A stretch of 64,000 nucleotides of DNA from Selaginella moellendorffii (lineage: Eukaryota; Streptophyta; Lycopodiopsida; Selaginellales; Selaginellaceae), in assembly GCF_000143415.4 (NCBI RefSeq), contig NW_003314286.1:1844359-1908358 (forward strand), read 5' to 3'. The notes under the pieces were generated by a model. It was not told the origin of the DNA. It made no database searches and saw only the letters and a program-made list of their open reading frames with translations. The position numbers were made by a program, and so were the translations under genes. Below are positions 36,072 through 48,800 of this stretch, one piece after another. How positions within the stretch are numbered: the first letter of the stretch is position 1; the number at the start of each line of letters is the position of its first letter.

Positions 36072-39000
36072 TTGGGCTCCCCAAATAAAAATCACTTTTC
36101 TTTTTTATCAAACTCCTCACCACCTTTTATCAAAGCCACCACCAATTCCCGCAACTTTCGCATCCCATGTCTCCTTTCTTTCACTAGACAATCAGGACTC
36201 AAGGCTTTGGCGCTACTGGACTCGAGTGCAACTTCCTGCTTCATGGACACAGACTTTGCTGCCCAACATTATGTTTCTTTTTCTCCTACCATACGGGATC
36301 TAAGGGTTGAAGGCATCGGCGGGCATTTTGTGTCTCCATCTTTTGGACTTAGGAAAACATTGCCCGTTCGAGTACACATCGGGTTCACCATTACCGATAT
36401 CGCCTTCAACATCATCAATAGCAAGTCCTCCTCTATCATGCTCGGCCTTCCTTAGTTCCAATTGCATTAACCTTAGATCTATTGGAAAGAATTACAGCTT
36501 GTCTCTCCCACGTCACCATCTCCCACGTTTTCCCCTACTGTTCATCGAGTCCGAATCAAGAAAAGTTCTCTAAACTCAAATTGGGGTTCTGTTCCTAACG
36601 CTACAAAGTTTTCACCCTCTTTTTTTCCCTCTCTTCCATCTTACACTAGACAATATCCTCATTTCATCATTTCATTCAGTCGTACGCCTCTTCTTATTTC
36701 CACAATCACTATGAAAGAACTCCTTCATGAAGAATCTATTTTCCTTTTTGCTTTGCATGTTTCTCCTATCAGTTTTCTTGAGAAGTATCATAATTTTGGG
36801 GATGTATTTGACAAGAAAAAAGCTAGTGTATTGCCTGTTCATCAGCCTTACGACTGTCCCATTGATTTATAGGAAGGAGCGTCACCTCCATGGGGCCTAT
36901 CTATGGGTTATCCCCGTCCGAGCTTAAGGCCCTCAAAGAGTACATGGATAAGAACTTTGCCTTGGGGTACATTTAGCATTCACAGTCCTCAGCTGGAGCA
37001 CCTGTCTTCTTTATCAAGAAGAAGGATGGGAGTTTGCAGCTAGTCATCGACTACTGAGATGATTGTTTGGAACCGTTATCCACTGCCTCTAATCTCGGAC
37101 CTGTTGGAACACCTCGGTGGTGCCCGCTTCTTCACCAAGATTGACCTCCATGGAGCATACAACCTAATCTGGATCCAGCTTGGCGATGAATGGAAGACTG
37201 TGTTCCGAACCCGCTATGGCCACTTCGAGTACAATGTCATGCCGTTTGGCTTGACAAATGCTCCAGCAGTTTTCCAACATATGGTGAACGACGTCTTTCG
37301 GGAGTTTCTTGATCAAATGGTGATCATCTACCTCGACGACATCCTCATTTACTCAAAAACTAAGGAGGAGCACAATGAACATGTGCGCAAAGTGCTGGCA
37401 AAGCTGCGGGAATATGGCCTATATGCGAAGCTTGAGAAATGTTCCTTCAATCAGGAGTTTGTGGAGTTCCTTGAGTACATTGTCACTCCTGAGGGTACCA
37501 CGATGGATCTTGCCAAAGTCAAGACTATTCTCGAATGGGAGCCTCCACAATCAATGTCGGATGTTCAGGTTTTCCTTGGCTTCGCCAACTTCTACTGCAA
37601 ATTCATTGATCACTACTCTAATATTGTCCTTCCTTTCACGCATCTCACTCGCAAGGATGTTCCCTTCTCTTGGTCTGCTGCTACCCAGCAGGCCTTCGAC
37701 ACACTCAAGGTGGCCTTCAGTTTTGCTCATGTCTTGATCCACGCTGATCCCTTACAACCTTTCTTCATCAAGGCGGACGCCTTCGACTTTGCCATCGGTG
37801 CTATGCTGTCTCAACTCGAAGCAAATCAGGAATTTCATCCAGTTGCTTTCCATTCTCGAAAATTTCAGCCTGCGGAGATCAATTACGAAATCCATGACAA
37901 GGAGATCCTTGCTGGATTCCTTTGGAGAGTGGTGTCGTTTCTTTGAGGGGGTGAGCCATCAAACAACGGTCTGGACGGATCACAAAAATCTCAAGTACTT
38001 TGCCACTTCCCGAGTTTTGAGCCGTCGTCAAGCAAGATGGGCACAATTCCTAAGTCAGATTGACTTTGTTATCAAGTACAGACCTAGAAAGCTTCAAGGC
38101 CTTCTTGATGCTCTTTCAAGGCACTCCTATCTTAGTCTCAGACCTGGTAATCCTGCCTTCGATCAACAGGATCAGGTTATCCTCAGTCCTAATCGGCTTC
38201 AAATTATGGCAATTTCCCTAGCCCCTCAAGACTCCTCCTTGATGGATGCGATTAGAAATGATCTTTAATCCAACGACCTCGCTAGCAACATTTTTCCCCA
38301 TCTTCAGGCTGGACACCCAATGACTCCTGATTGCTAGCAATTTGACGAGTTCAAGTTCTTAGATGGCTTGTTGTACCGTGGGGAGTAGCTTTACATTCCT
38401 GAAGGTGATGCTTGCAGGTTGGTCCTGATGGCATGCCACGATAGCTTGACTATTAGTCACTTTCGGCATTGCAAAAATCTATGAGCTGGTTGCATGAGAC
38501 TTTTGGTGGCCTCACATGGATGACTACATCAAAGCTTTTGTTACCTCCTGTGACACTTGTGCCCGGAATAAGGTACTTCGCTACCTTCCTTCATGTTTGC
38601 TTCGTTCCCTCCCGATCTCTTCAAGTCCTTGGGAATCCATCTCTATGGATTTCTTGAGTGATCTTCTGAGTTCTGGAGGCTTCAACAGCATTTTAGTTGT
38701 GGTGGATCGCTTCACAAAGATGGCGCACTTCCTGCCATGTACCAAGGAGTTTTTGGGCGAGGACATGGCAAAACTGGTATTCAAGGAAATTTTCTGACTT
38801 CATGGGATTCTTGCAGATGTGGTTTCAGATCGAGGACCTTAGTTCATCTCTCATTTCTAGCAATAGTTCTTGTAGCTATTTGAAGTGGAGGCCAACTTCT
38901 CTTCAGCATATCATCCTCAAACTAATGGACAGTTCGAGCGAATGATTCAGACGTTGGAACAATTCCTGAGGTGCTTCATCAACTATCATCAGGATGACTG

Positions 39001-39178
39001 GTTTGATATCCTTCCCCTTGTTAAGTGCTCCTATAACAACTCTGTTCACTCCTTCCTTCGAGTTTCCCCCTTCTTTGCAAACTTTGGCCGAAATCCCCAA
39101 TTCAATCTCTCACTTCCTTCTCCATCTGAATCCTCTCGTTCAAATCCCCACTTTAAGGCATTTGTCTCCAACCTCTAG
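36072..39178 (+). pseudogene. Chromovirus pol remnant (PR-RT-RNaseH-INT)
   Basis: The protease remnant (about 36170-36455) has ALLDSSATSCFMD at the active site. The reverse transcriptase (about 36930-37700) keeps the YLDD box, FGLTNAPAVFQ and GFANFYCKF. RNase H (about 37700-38120) keeps IKADAFDFAIGAML, EIHDKEIL and TDHKNLKYF, with a frameshift near 37900. Integrase (about 38500-39175) keeps SMDFLSDL, VVVDRFTKMAHF and HPQTNGQFERMIQTLE. Several stop codons interrupt the frame, for example within the integrase core near 38837. Confidence 0.85.
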
Positions 39179-39526
39179 GAAATCCACAACTCCATCTCCT
39201 TCCACCTCCATCATGCTCAGGAATCTCATAAAACATTTGCCAATGTCCATCATCAAGATTGTCCCCCTTACAATATCGAGGATAAAGTTTGACTCCTCAG
39301 GCAAAATATCTCCACCACTAGGCTATATCCCAAAATTAATTTCAAACACCTCGGTCCTTTCCCTATCACTGCCATCATTGATCTTGTCACTTATCGCCTT
39401 GCAGTTCCCTCCTCATATCAAATTCACCCCATTTTTCACTCCTCTCTCCTTGAGCCTTATATTCCCAGTCCTATTCCAAATCGGGTCATTCCTCCACCTC
39501 CACCAGTGCAGGTCGAGGATAGGTCT

Positions 39527-39667
39527 GAGTACAAGGTTCAAGACATCCTTGATTCCAAGATCTCACGGTCTAAACTCTACTATCTGGTACACTAGAAGGG
39601 TTACAGACCTAAGGAATGCACTTGGGAACCTACGGACAACCTAATTCATTCTCCTGACCTTGTTTAG
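39527..39667 (+). pseudogene. Chromodomain remnant at the integrase C-terminus
   Basis: The frame EYKVQDILDSKISRSKLYYL, then a TAG stop at 39593-39595, then KGYRPKECTWEPTDNL matches the chromodomain signature of plant chromovirus integrases, which targets insertion to particular chromatin. The stop lies where the family has a Trp before KGY, consistent with a G-to-A change or equivalent decay. Confidence 0.8.
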
Positions 39668-39801
39668 GACTTCCACCACCACTATCCTTCTCATCCCAGT
39701 CCTCATTTTTTTCATTCTCCATCTCCCGTCCCTCACCACCCATCTCATCCTCCTCTTCGTTCTCATTCACGTCTGTGTTCCACTCGTTCTTGAGGACGGG
39801 G

Positions 39802-40217
39802 TGTTATCAGGAATCCCTCAATTCTTGCCATATTCCTGACTCTCATCAGATTCCTAACTTGTAGACCACATTCCTGACTCTTGAGACACTTCCCTATTCC
39901 TAACTCTCGAGACACTTCCCTATTCCTAACTCTCGAGACACTTCCCTATTCCTGACTCTCTGATTTCCTGTATGATTCTTGAGTCTCGAACCACATTCTT
40001 GATGATGACGTGGCACCTCTTTGAACTTAGCTATATTTAGGTTGTCCTCAATCCAAGAGTGGTGGAGCTTCATCAACTTATAACATATATAGGTTAGCCT
40101 TGTTCCATTTCTCCACAATCTAAATCAACGCAAGTCTAAAGCCACTTTTTCGTTTCCACTAGCTTTTCTCTTTGTCTTTTGCATTTTTCAGTTTTGATCT
40201 TGTTGGGGGTCTTGACA
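39802..40217 (+). repeat. 3' LTR of the chromovirus
   Basis: It starts tgttatcaggaatccctc and ends ttgggggtcttgaca. It is about 27 bp longer than the 5' LTR because of an extra copy of the gagacacttccctattccta unit (three copies between about 39880 and 39960). Confidence 0.8.
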
Positions 40218-43104
40218 GCTTCAAAGGTAAACAAGATTCAATTCTTTATCTTACCTTTACAGATGATAAAGGAATATGCTAAAGTGGTGATAATGTCTTT
40301 CAACTACATTCCTTCTAGGAGGATTGTTTCTCTATTTATCTAGAGCAAGTTGGCTGGATATTTCAAGTTTACCATGGCTATATCTCAATCCAACATAGGC
40401 TTACACAAAGAATGAGATGCTGGAGATGCCACCTCTAGAAAGAAGTGGTGGAAAGGCTGCTTTGATTCCTTTGCTCTTTCTTGCATAGGCTTGATATGTT
40501 CCACAAGCTTGTTCGTTATAGATTGATAAACTGGATCTTAAAGGCCTCAAAATATGAAAGAAGTTAGTTGGTTTCTCTAGGGCTTTGGCTGTTTAATGTC
40601 TTGCTTTAATTGAACTTTGAGCTTATGAGAAATTAGTGGGCATGACAAAAGGATAGCCACATAAGAGAGGGGGTTGGATTTTGACCCTCTCAAAGCATCT
40701 TCTAATGAGATACTTGGTGTTTCCACACCATTAACTCTATGAACCTATCCTTATAATATATTAGAGTGATTTGGTTTGGGATGACTTTGGGCTCTTACCT
40801 TTATGAAGGTTGGTAGAGCTGGATGAGAACATTTACTTACCCTTTATGGAATGTAAAGAATATCTTCACCAAAGGCAAGTTAGGCACCTTGAGCTTGGGC
40901 ACCTAGAGTTTTGTCAATATATGGTTGTTGTGTTCACCATGCATTCACAGCCCAAAACTAGGAGATAAACTAGATTGGCCAACTAGGCACCCAGGCTCAA
41001 GCACTTGGATATCCAAATTGTCAATAGTGATGGATATGGCTATAGCTGTGTTGGGGGCACTTGGAAGGGATTCAGCCATGGCAACAATATGACTTGTGGT
41101 TTTGGCAACGGTGGTAGAGTTCTCCCTAGCATCCCCATAGGATTTTATTGTGATCAAGCCCTTGAGGGATTTGAGAGTGAGGGATTCATGGTCATAGATG
41201 AATTTGAAGGCTTGGGTTGTGTTCTTTTTTCTCTCCATTTCTTCACTTGTGAGACTAATTGATTTGTTTGGGTTGCAAGCAAGCTCATGAAGCATTGATC
41301 ATGTGAAGTTTTTTTTTATCTTCTTCTTTTTTATGCAAGACTAATTGGTTTATTTAGATCACAAGCAACCCATGGAGCACTGATCAGATGATTTTTTTTT
41401 TCATTTTTTTTTTCACATTAGCAAGACTAACTAGCTTGTTTAGATTGTAGGCAATGATCCAAGCTCATGGAATACTAATCCTACTAGTACACTATTAGAA
41501 TGTCAACACTTAACTTATCTCACCAGTGCATCTTGACAAGTGCATCTTGCAAACTCTTCACAGCATCTTTACAATCTGACTAAAAATCCAGTTGAGAATT
41601 ACATTGCACCTAAAAAATTTAGGTTTGAACTCCAAATTTTATAAACTTCAACAATGAAAGCTTAGAAGTGGAACTTTTTGGAATTCCACTTTATAAAAGA
41701 CAATATGATATATTTATATATTAAAATTATCATATTATCCATTGCATGGCATAGTAGCTTAAAAGATTACTTTATTTATATATTTAGGCTATAGCTCCAA
41801 AATCTGTGTAATAATAAAAATTTCTTCTCTAGAAAAAGAAAAGAAACTATACCACTTATTGCAATCTCATTGAAGTAAGAGTTTATGGTATAAATTAACA
41901 ATCCTTTATCCTTTAAAAGAATCCTATATGACCTTCATAGCTTGCCTCTTCCCATTAATTATTGTCTTATTACTTTAAGAGTTGCCAAATTTTAAATTAG
42001 CCACTATAGTGTTCTATAAAGTTAATTTTCTTATCTCTTCAAGCATATCCTAAACAAATTTATTCATGAGTTTGTAAGAAACTAAAGCAAGAACTTTAAA
42101 AGATGATCTATTGGGGTTTAAATATAAAAAATGGGCTTATAAGTATAAATGCACCTCATTTTTTTAAAAAAAAATTAAATTAATTTAAAATAAAATTTTA
42201 GCTGATTGAAAATTTTTTAGGATACTTAGGGTTAAATGTCTTTACATTTGAATAGTACTAAATTGGATGACCTCCCAAGAAGTCTAAATTCAAAATATTA
42301 CATTTGGTTCAGCCATATATTGAAATTGACATTTGGCAATTTAATTTGGTCAAACAACTTATGAACAAATTCAAAATGTTATATTTGGTCTGACCACATG
42401 TTGAAATTGACAATTAAAAATTCAATTTTTTCCAACAACTTACAATTGACTTAAATTAATATTTGGCAATTCAATTTGGTCTAACAAGTTGCAAATGACT
42501 TAATTGAAAATCTTTTTAGGGTGTTTAGATCTTGAATTTAAACTCCCCGAGATGTCACCCAACCCATAAAAACACTTAACTCTAAGTATCTTAAGACTTT
42601 AATTGATTGGAAAAGAGCATACACTCTTATTTATTGGCCCTTTCCCTCATATTTAAACCTTTATAGATTATTTCTCGAATTATTCCTTTTAGTTATTTAT
42701 AATCTACCATGCTTCCCTACAAATTTATGGCATCATGAATGGCTGAGAGTTGTAACTCTTTTGAGAGCTCCATTCTTTTGACACCCTATCTCTTAGGTTG
42801 AGCCCAGATAGAGCAAACTAAACTTGCAAAATATCAATAAATATACGATGCAATTCCCTTACCCAACCAATAGAGTCAAATTCGAAACCTTTTCATACCA
42901 AATATAAGCTCATGAATTTAGATTTTCTAAGAGGTGATCTAGCCTAATATTATTTAAACCCAAAAACATTTAACTCTAAGTATCCGAAGACTCTTAACTG
43001 ACTAGAAAAAGGGATGCATTTTTATTTATGGGCCATTTCTCTTTATATTTAAACCCTTATAGACCATTTTTTGAGTTATTCTCTTTGGTTATTTATAAAT
43101 GTAA
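40218..43104. other. AT-rich intergenic DNA
   Basis: No coding sequence is recognised. AT content is high with long A/T homopolymers. Members of a short repeat family occur in both orientations between about 42110 and 43090 (see the separate entry). Confidence 0.5.
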
Positions 43105-43510
43105 GTTTCTATCTTTTGATTATTTCACCAAACGATATAGAATCACTATTTTCATCCTTAAGATATCTTTTTGGTTTTATAGCAAAGGCTTTACTTTGCT
43201 AAGTCTAGAAGGTGTTCACTTGTAATAAGTCTTTTTAGCATTTTTTTTCTTATAAACTTTATTCTTAGCACAATTTTGCGACCCTCCTCTAGGTCCTTTT
43301 TTAGAGACTACTTTTTGTAAACTCATAATTGCAAGCAACCAAAGAGAACAACTCGAAAGGCGATCTATAGGGGTTCAAATATAAAGGAAAAGGGCCTATA
43401 AATAAAAGTACACCCTTTTTTTCAATTGGTTAAAGGTCTTGGGATACTTGGGGTTAAATGTCCTTGGGTTTGAATAGTATTGAGTTGGGTGACCTTCTAA
43501 GAAGTTTAAA
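42110..43510. repeat. Dispersed ~150-bp repeat family in both orientations
   Basis: A module reading ggggtttaaatataaa, then a (g)ggcttataa block, then a ggatactt-ggggttaaatgt block and a 'ggatgacct-c-aagaag' block occurs at about 42110-42290 (+) and 43370-43510 (+). It appears reverse-complemented at about 42530-42680 and 42950-43090. Further reverse copies lie at about 53820-54010 and 54180-54330. The inverted arrangement suggests a MITE-like or fold-back element. Copies are too diverged to define termini by eye. Confidence 0.6.
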
Positions 43511-44257
43511 TTCAGGAGTTTACAACAATACTATTGTATTATTATAGTTTATTTCATCTAGGTTTTAGTCACTTTGACAAAGTCACACCATTACCAATAG
43601 TTCAAATCAATACTTTGAACTAGGAACTTTATTCATTAACCAAATAATTTTTTTTTCCTTATTTAGCCATAGAATCATTTAGTGCTCTCACATTGACATA
43701 TTAATATATCTACTAATAAATATTAGGTTTACCAAATTTTTAAGTTGTTGACCATAACCCCAAGGGCATCCCCCACACTTGGCAATACACCCAAACTAAC
43801 CCTTTTGGCTAAGGGTCTATAACAACTTCTGAAATATAAATCCCTAAGCCCCAAAATGGAGATAAAAGGATGCCATATGGTAGTGGTCGAAGTGGAAGTT
43901 CAATAAACATAATGTAAGCGACTAATTTTTCCATTCTACTTTAGTCGCTTAACCGCCCCTCCAACCACTTGGAGGAATCTCATTCACAACCTTCATAAGT
44001 CCCATTCAAGACTTGGGGCTTGCTACCCCCAAGAATGGCATCCATGCCATTCAACCTTTGCACTTGGTCCAAGTGCTCCACGTGTTTGATCCCATGACTA
44101 ACACCCCAAGGTGCCACTAACATATGAGCCTGTTACGCTGGGCCACACTCATTTACCTTGGTCACATTGGTGGTCTAACACCACCTACATTGCAATCCCA
44201 TCTCTCCAAGGCTAGGCCATTTGCCCATGAGTGGTCATCCCAGATCCACCCTTTAGT
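43105..44257 (-). mobile_element. Eroded relict of the long-LTR element
   Basis: 43105-43860 aligns by eye to 46590-47120 of the neighbouring element, for example ctatcttttgattatttcac against ctatccttggattgttgcac, and both carry the phrase gcatcccccacacttggca. Differences are mostly C-to-T and G-to-A. 43913-44257 is a truncated LTR starting tgtaagcgactaatttttcc. Relative to the intact element about 2.8 kb of internal sequence is missing between the two parts. Confidence 0.7.
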
Positions 44258-45878
44258 TGTAAGCGACTAAATTTTCCATTCTACTTTAGTCACTTAACCA
44301 CACTTTTGACCACTTGGAGGAGTCTCATTCACAACCTCCTTAAGTCCAATTTAGGACTTGGGACTTGCTAGCCCCGAGGATGGCATCCATGCCAGTCATC
44401 CCTTGCACTTAGTCCAAGTGCTCCACGTGTCCGGTCCCAAGACCGACACCCAAAGGTACCACTGACATATCGGCCCGTTACGCTAAAGCCATGCCCATTC
44501 ACCTTTGCCGCACTAGTGATCTAATACCACTTGCATCACAATCCCGTCTCTCCAAGACTGAGCCATCCATTCATGAGTGATCATCCCAGATCCACTCCTT
44601 AGCATCCTTAGAATGCTTACAGATATGGGGAATAGCCTTCCCCAATATCCCTTTGTCAGTTCCTACCAAGTCCCTTTACTGTCCATGGCTGTGTTCACCA
44701 ACACTACCACTGGATTGAGGCCCACAGGCCCGACCACTAAGTCCCACGGTCCTCTGGGACTTCCTCACCATGTGACTATATCCTTAGTCACTACCTCAAA
44801 GGACTGCTCCTCTTCCTTTCCACAGTCTGGGCCTTTGGGACAACATTTCGGAACACTGTGGCCTTACGCGAGCCATTGGGTACTCTCCCCACCTTCTGCC
44901 TTTAGGTGCTCTAGCCATGGGCTTAGAGCGAGGTTCCGTTGAGCCACGCCTGGTATCCAAGTAGGTAGTGCCACCCACACTTGGACTGGGAGCATCGGCC
45001 AGTCGATCTCCCGGGGGAACTAGAGCCGACTCTTGAACACTTCACCAAGCTACCCCGCTTGTCGGTCCATATTCACTCTAGTCTTGGACTTCCTAGTGGT
45101 CAGTTCATCACCCAACATTGGGTCTGGCCTTCCTGGGCCAAACTGGCCTTTCTCGGCCAAACTGGCTCCACTGCAATCCTCCCCCTTACTATACTTTTGG
45201 AGCTCACCAAACCCCCGGGTTTGGGAGACGAACGCTTTGGGCTTTCACCCTCTCAGACTCGAACTCGGACTCGAACTCGGACTCGGACTCGAACTCGGAC
45301 TTGAACTTGGGCTCGGTCTCGGCCTCCGCCTCGGTCTCGGTCCCAGTCTTGGTCTCGGTCTCGGTCCCGGTCTCGGTCTCGGTCTCGGTCCCGGTCTCAA
45401 TCTCGGTCTCGGTCCCGATCTCAGTCTCAACCTCGGACTCCATCTCGAGTCCTTTTCGGACTCCATCTCGGATTCCATCTTGGGTCCATCTCGGACTCCG
45501 TCTCGGTCCATCTCGGACTCCATCTTGGACTCCACCTCGGACTCCATCTCGGACTCCATCTCGGTCCATCTCGGACTCCATCTCGGACTCCGTCTCGGTC
45601 CATCTCGGACTCCATCTCGGACTCCACTTCGGACTCCATCTCGGACTCTTCCACGTGTCATGTGTTGGTCCTTTTGGGTCCCTTTTTGGAGCCTCGCTTA
45701 TTGCTCACTTTGTGCTTGTTCCTCAAGCACTTTGTTGGGAGTTCCACTCCCGCTCTCAACCTTCCAAGTCGGAGCTTTTATTCCAAACGGATCACGCTCG
45801 TTTGGCTTTTGCTTCAGCCACTACCACGTGGCACTCTTTCCAGCTCTACTTTGGGGCCTAAGGATTTTGTGTCTCACA
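44258..45878 (-). repeat. 3' LTR (copy A) of the LARD-like element
   Basis: 1621 bp, complete at both ends (TG..CA on the minus strand). It contains the CGGACT-type array at about 45250-45655. It is closely similar to the copies at 49924 and 51409 over the non-array parts. Confidence 0.75.
45250..45655. repeat. Hexamer/12-mer minisatellite in LTR copy A
   Basis: The array begins as CTCGGA/ACTCGG hexamers, passes through ctcggt-ctcggtc variants and ends in a 12-bp gactccatctcg unit. It is free of stop codons in several frames on both strands, giving false Leu-Gly, Arg-Pro or Ser-Asp repeat 'proteins'. Confidence 0.85.
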
Positions 45879-48800
45879 ACTCCACCACCCATAGACGAAG
45901 TTCGATGTCCTCATCGAATAGTAAACCCTTTTATAAAGTAACACCCACAGGTATTACCATTCCCATCCTTGGCACCCGGCCAATATTTGTCTATGGTTTG
46001 ACCTCGAAGGCTCACCATGCCTTGTCCATCCTCTAAGGAGGATAGTCTCTCCAACTTAGAGACTAATTGGACCACTTGTGGTGGTTCTTTCCGTTTATTG
46101 GTTTAGTTCTCGCTAAACCTGTTAGAGACACCCTCTCTAACTCAATTCCACTACTCATTCTTGAGTAGTCACAGATTCCATTGATCTACCTTTGCACTTT
46201 GGAACGTTTACTTTTGACTTCTTGAAGTCAATTTCCTAGATGTCTCCGACACCTTGCCTTGCACATTTTGTGCAACTCCACTTCCCCTCCTAGGAAGTTC
46301 TCTACTCGAGGGCACCCTCATCCTCTTTTCTATTTTTGTGCCCCCATTGGCATTATGTTCCATTTATCATTATTTGTGCTAGGGCTGTCCATGGCCCTAT
46401 CTTTTGGCTACTTAGTTACTCCCTCACTTGGAGCCTTTCCTTTGCCAAATTGGAGCACTTGGGAATCCATCCTTGGAAGTCCACTTCTTTTTCCGCAATC
46501 CGTTAGCATCAACCACATTAGTGTTCCTTGGCTAACTTTGCCACTTGGATTCTTTCCAATGGATTCCACGGCCCTATCTTGGGCACTCGTCTTTTGCTCC
46601 TATCCTTGGATTGTTGCACCAAGCAACATAGGATCATTACCTCCCTCCTTGAGGTATTCTTTTGGTTCCATAGCAAAGGATCTGTTTTGCCCAGACTAGC
46701 GTGTTCACCCCTAGTAAGTCTCCCTAATTGTTTTAGGCTCTCTTCCTAGCCCAACCTTGTGACCCACCCATGGGCCTGTATCTGGAGACTATTTTCTTGA
46801 ACTCATAATACCATTGTATTGTAGTAGTTCATTTCCCTTAGGTGTCCTTCCCACTTAGTCACCTTGACCAAGCCACACCTTTATCAATAGTTCAAATCAA
46901 CACTTTGAACTAGGAATCATATTCCTTAACCCAAACAAAGACTTTGTCCTTGTTTAGCCATAAGATCACCTAGTGATCTTATCTTGACCCCTTAATAGGT
47001 CTACCAATAGGAATTAGGTCTTCCAGACCTTACTAAGTTGTTGACTATGACCCCGGGGGCATCCCCCACACTTGGCAGTGTGCCCAAGCTAGCCCTTCTG
47101 GCCAAGGATCCATAGCAACAGAGACTAGGTGTCCCCATCTCATCCTTGGTGCCTTTTGCACCAAAGTGTTCAAGTTAGATATGCCGAGCTTTCACTCTAA
47201 GCAATCTAACCGTGCATCATGACTCCGGGGCATCCCCCGCTTGGTGGTGTGCCCAATCCAATCTTCTCATTGAGAGTCCATGACCACCAAAATATGAGTG
47301 TCCTCATATTCCAAACCATCACCACGCCCTAGCGATTTGGGACTCGAACCCAAGCACTAGAGGGTCGGGACTCGAACCCAACCTCCGTATATGCATCTAA
47401 GGACGGCATCACCCAGGATGCCTGGCATAACTCCCCACGCCGGTGCACCAACTTATACTCAAAGCGCGCTACAGATCACAGCTTAGGAACCTAGTTCCTC
47501 CACACTGCCAAGTCCTCTCACTTGACAAGTCTGTGATCATGCATGGACTCCTCCATGCTTGGCCCCATGGCCCACCCCTTTTGAAGTTATCACCTTCAAC
47601 TAGGGTATTTGTTCCCCTGACTTGCCAATCTCGCTTTGGCAAGCCCTCCGACCACTGTAACATGGTTCCTGCACAAGCGTGAAAGCCCTTGATCATCGAC
47701 TTTCATTCAAAGCCCTCTCTTTGAACACTCGGGAACTACCTCCATAACCTTGATAGCCTTGCCTCATGGCAAGTTTCAAGACCACGCTTCTGCTGCGCCA
47801 CTCTGATTTCGCACGTTCCTTGAACCATTTATGCTTGGCCTTTCTAGGTACTAAGCTACCTAGAATCATCTTTGGGAACCTTGAAGGAACTCTGTCCTTT
47901 AGCTTGCTAAGGCCTCCCTTTTTGCAAGCTTTCCAATTACTATATAGTCTAACATAGACAATTCCATATTTTAGACTCTCCATGGCATCACGGTTGTTAG
48001 CGGCAACACCCTCGAGCCCCCACTTGATTCCCCACTCCCAGCTGGCATAACCAACCTTGGTTATGCCCTTCGATTCCTATGGTTCGGTTCTACCCCCTTA
48101 CTTCTTATTTTTGGCTTCACACATTTCTTTTGGTCATTCTCCTCCAGACCAGGAGGATAGCTTTGCACTTTTTATCATGCCTTAGCAAGTATTCTTAGGG
48201 ATGAACCTACCCGATAGCCTAGGGAGTGGTTCCTCAATCTAGGTATGCTCACCCTATAATCCTACACACCGAGATTACGTTGTTGCTTATGGGCCTTTAC
48301 ATGCCCATCGCTAGCTTTGCCAAAATTCCATTTTTGGCTTTGTCCAATTCGAGTAGATAGTCTTCTCCTGTCTCCGCCACCTTGAACATTTGGATAGCAC
48401 CTTCTATCCATCATTCACTAGGGACTTAGTCCCTTGGGCCTTATTTATTGCCCTCGCAACATCAAACACCACCTCCTGGTGTTCTAGAGTGTTCGGGTGT
48501 CCCAATGACGGCTTCCTTAACAATGAGTATTTCCTTTCATGACATTGACTTACTATATCGCAATATAAACAACTTATCCCCCGTAAGGGTATATCCAACT
48601 TCCTTATGCCATTAAGAAGGCTTGGGTAGCTACCTTCTACCCGTTTAACCAATTATTTTGCACCTCTTGCTTAGTTACCTCATAGTTGTCAAGTCCTACA
48701 ACTCATTGCTGGTGCTTCCACACCTCCATCATTATCTGGGTCACCACACTCCAACTGCATGCTCTGCAACTTAGGCTATGCCATTCCCATTTCCATTGGG

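Larger units (their letters stand above)
34611..40217 (+). mobile_element. Ty3/gypsy chromovirus LTR retrotransposon, decayed
   Basis: Two similar LTRs (34611-34999 and 39802-40217) flank gag, protease, reverse transcriptase, RNase H and integrase remnants, then a chromodomain, in the order of chromoviruses. The 3' LTR is preceded by a purine-rich tract (gaggacgggg) acting as PPT. The LTRs start TG and end TA/CA. No clear primer-binding site or target-site duplication is visible. Multiple stop codons and frameshifts show that it is inactive. The element is inserted in AT-rich intergenic DNA. Confidence 0.88.

Noticed and set aside
34600..40230. Target-site duplication for the chromovirus
   Set aside because: The five bases flanking the LTRs (tagct versus gcttc) do not match.
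45033..45941. Leu-Gly, Arg-Pro and Ser-Asp repeat 'proteins' over the LTR array
   Set aside because: Stop-free by virtue of the hexamer repeat, present in several frames on both strands; copy B and C versions differ in frame and length.
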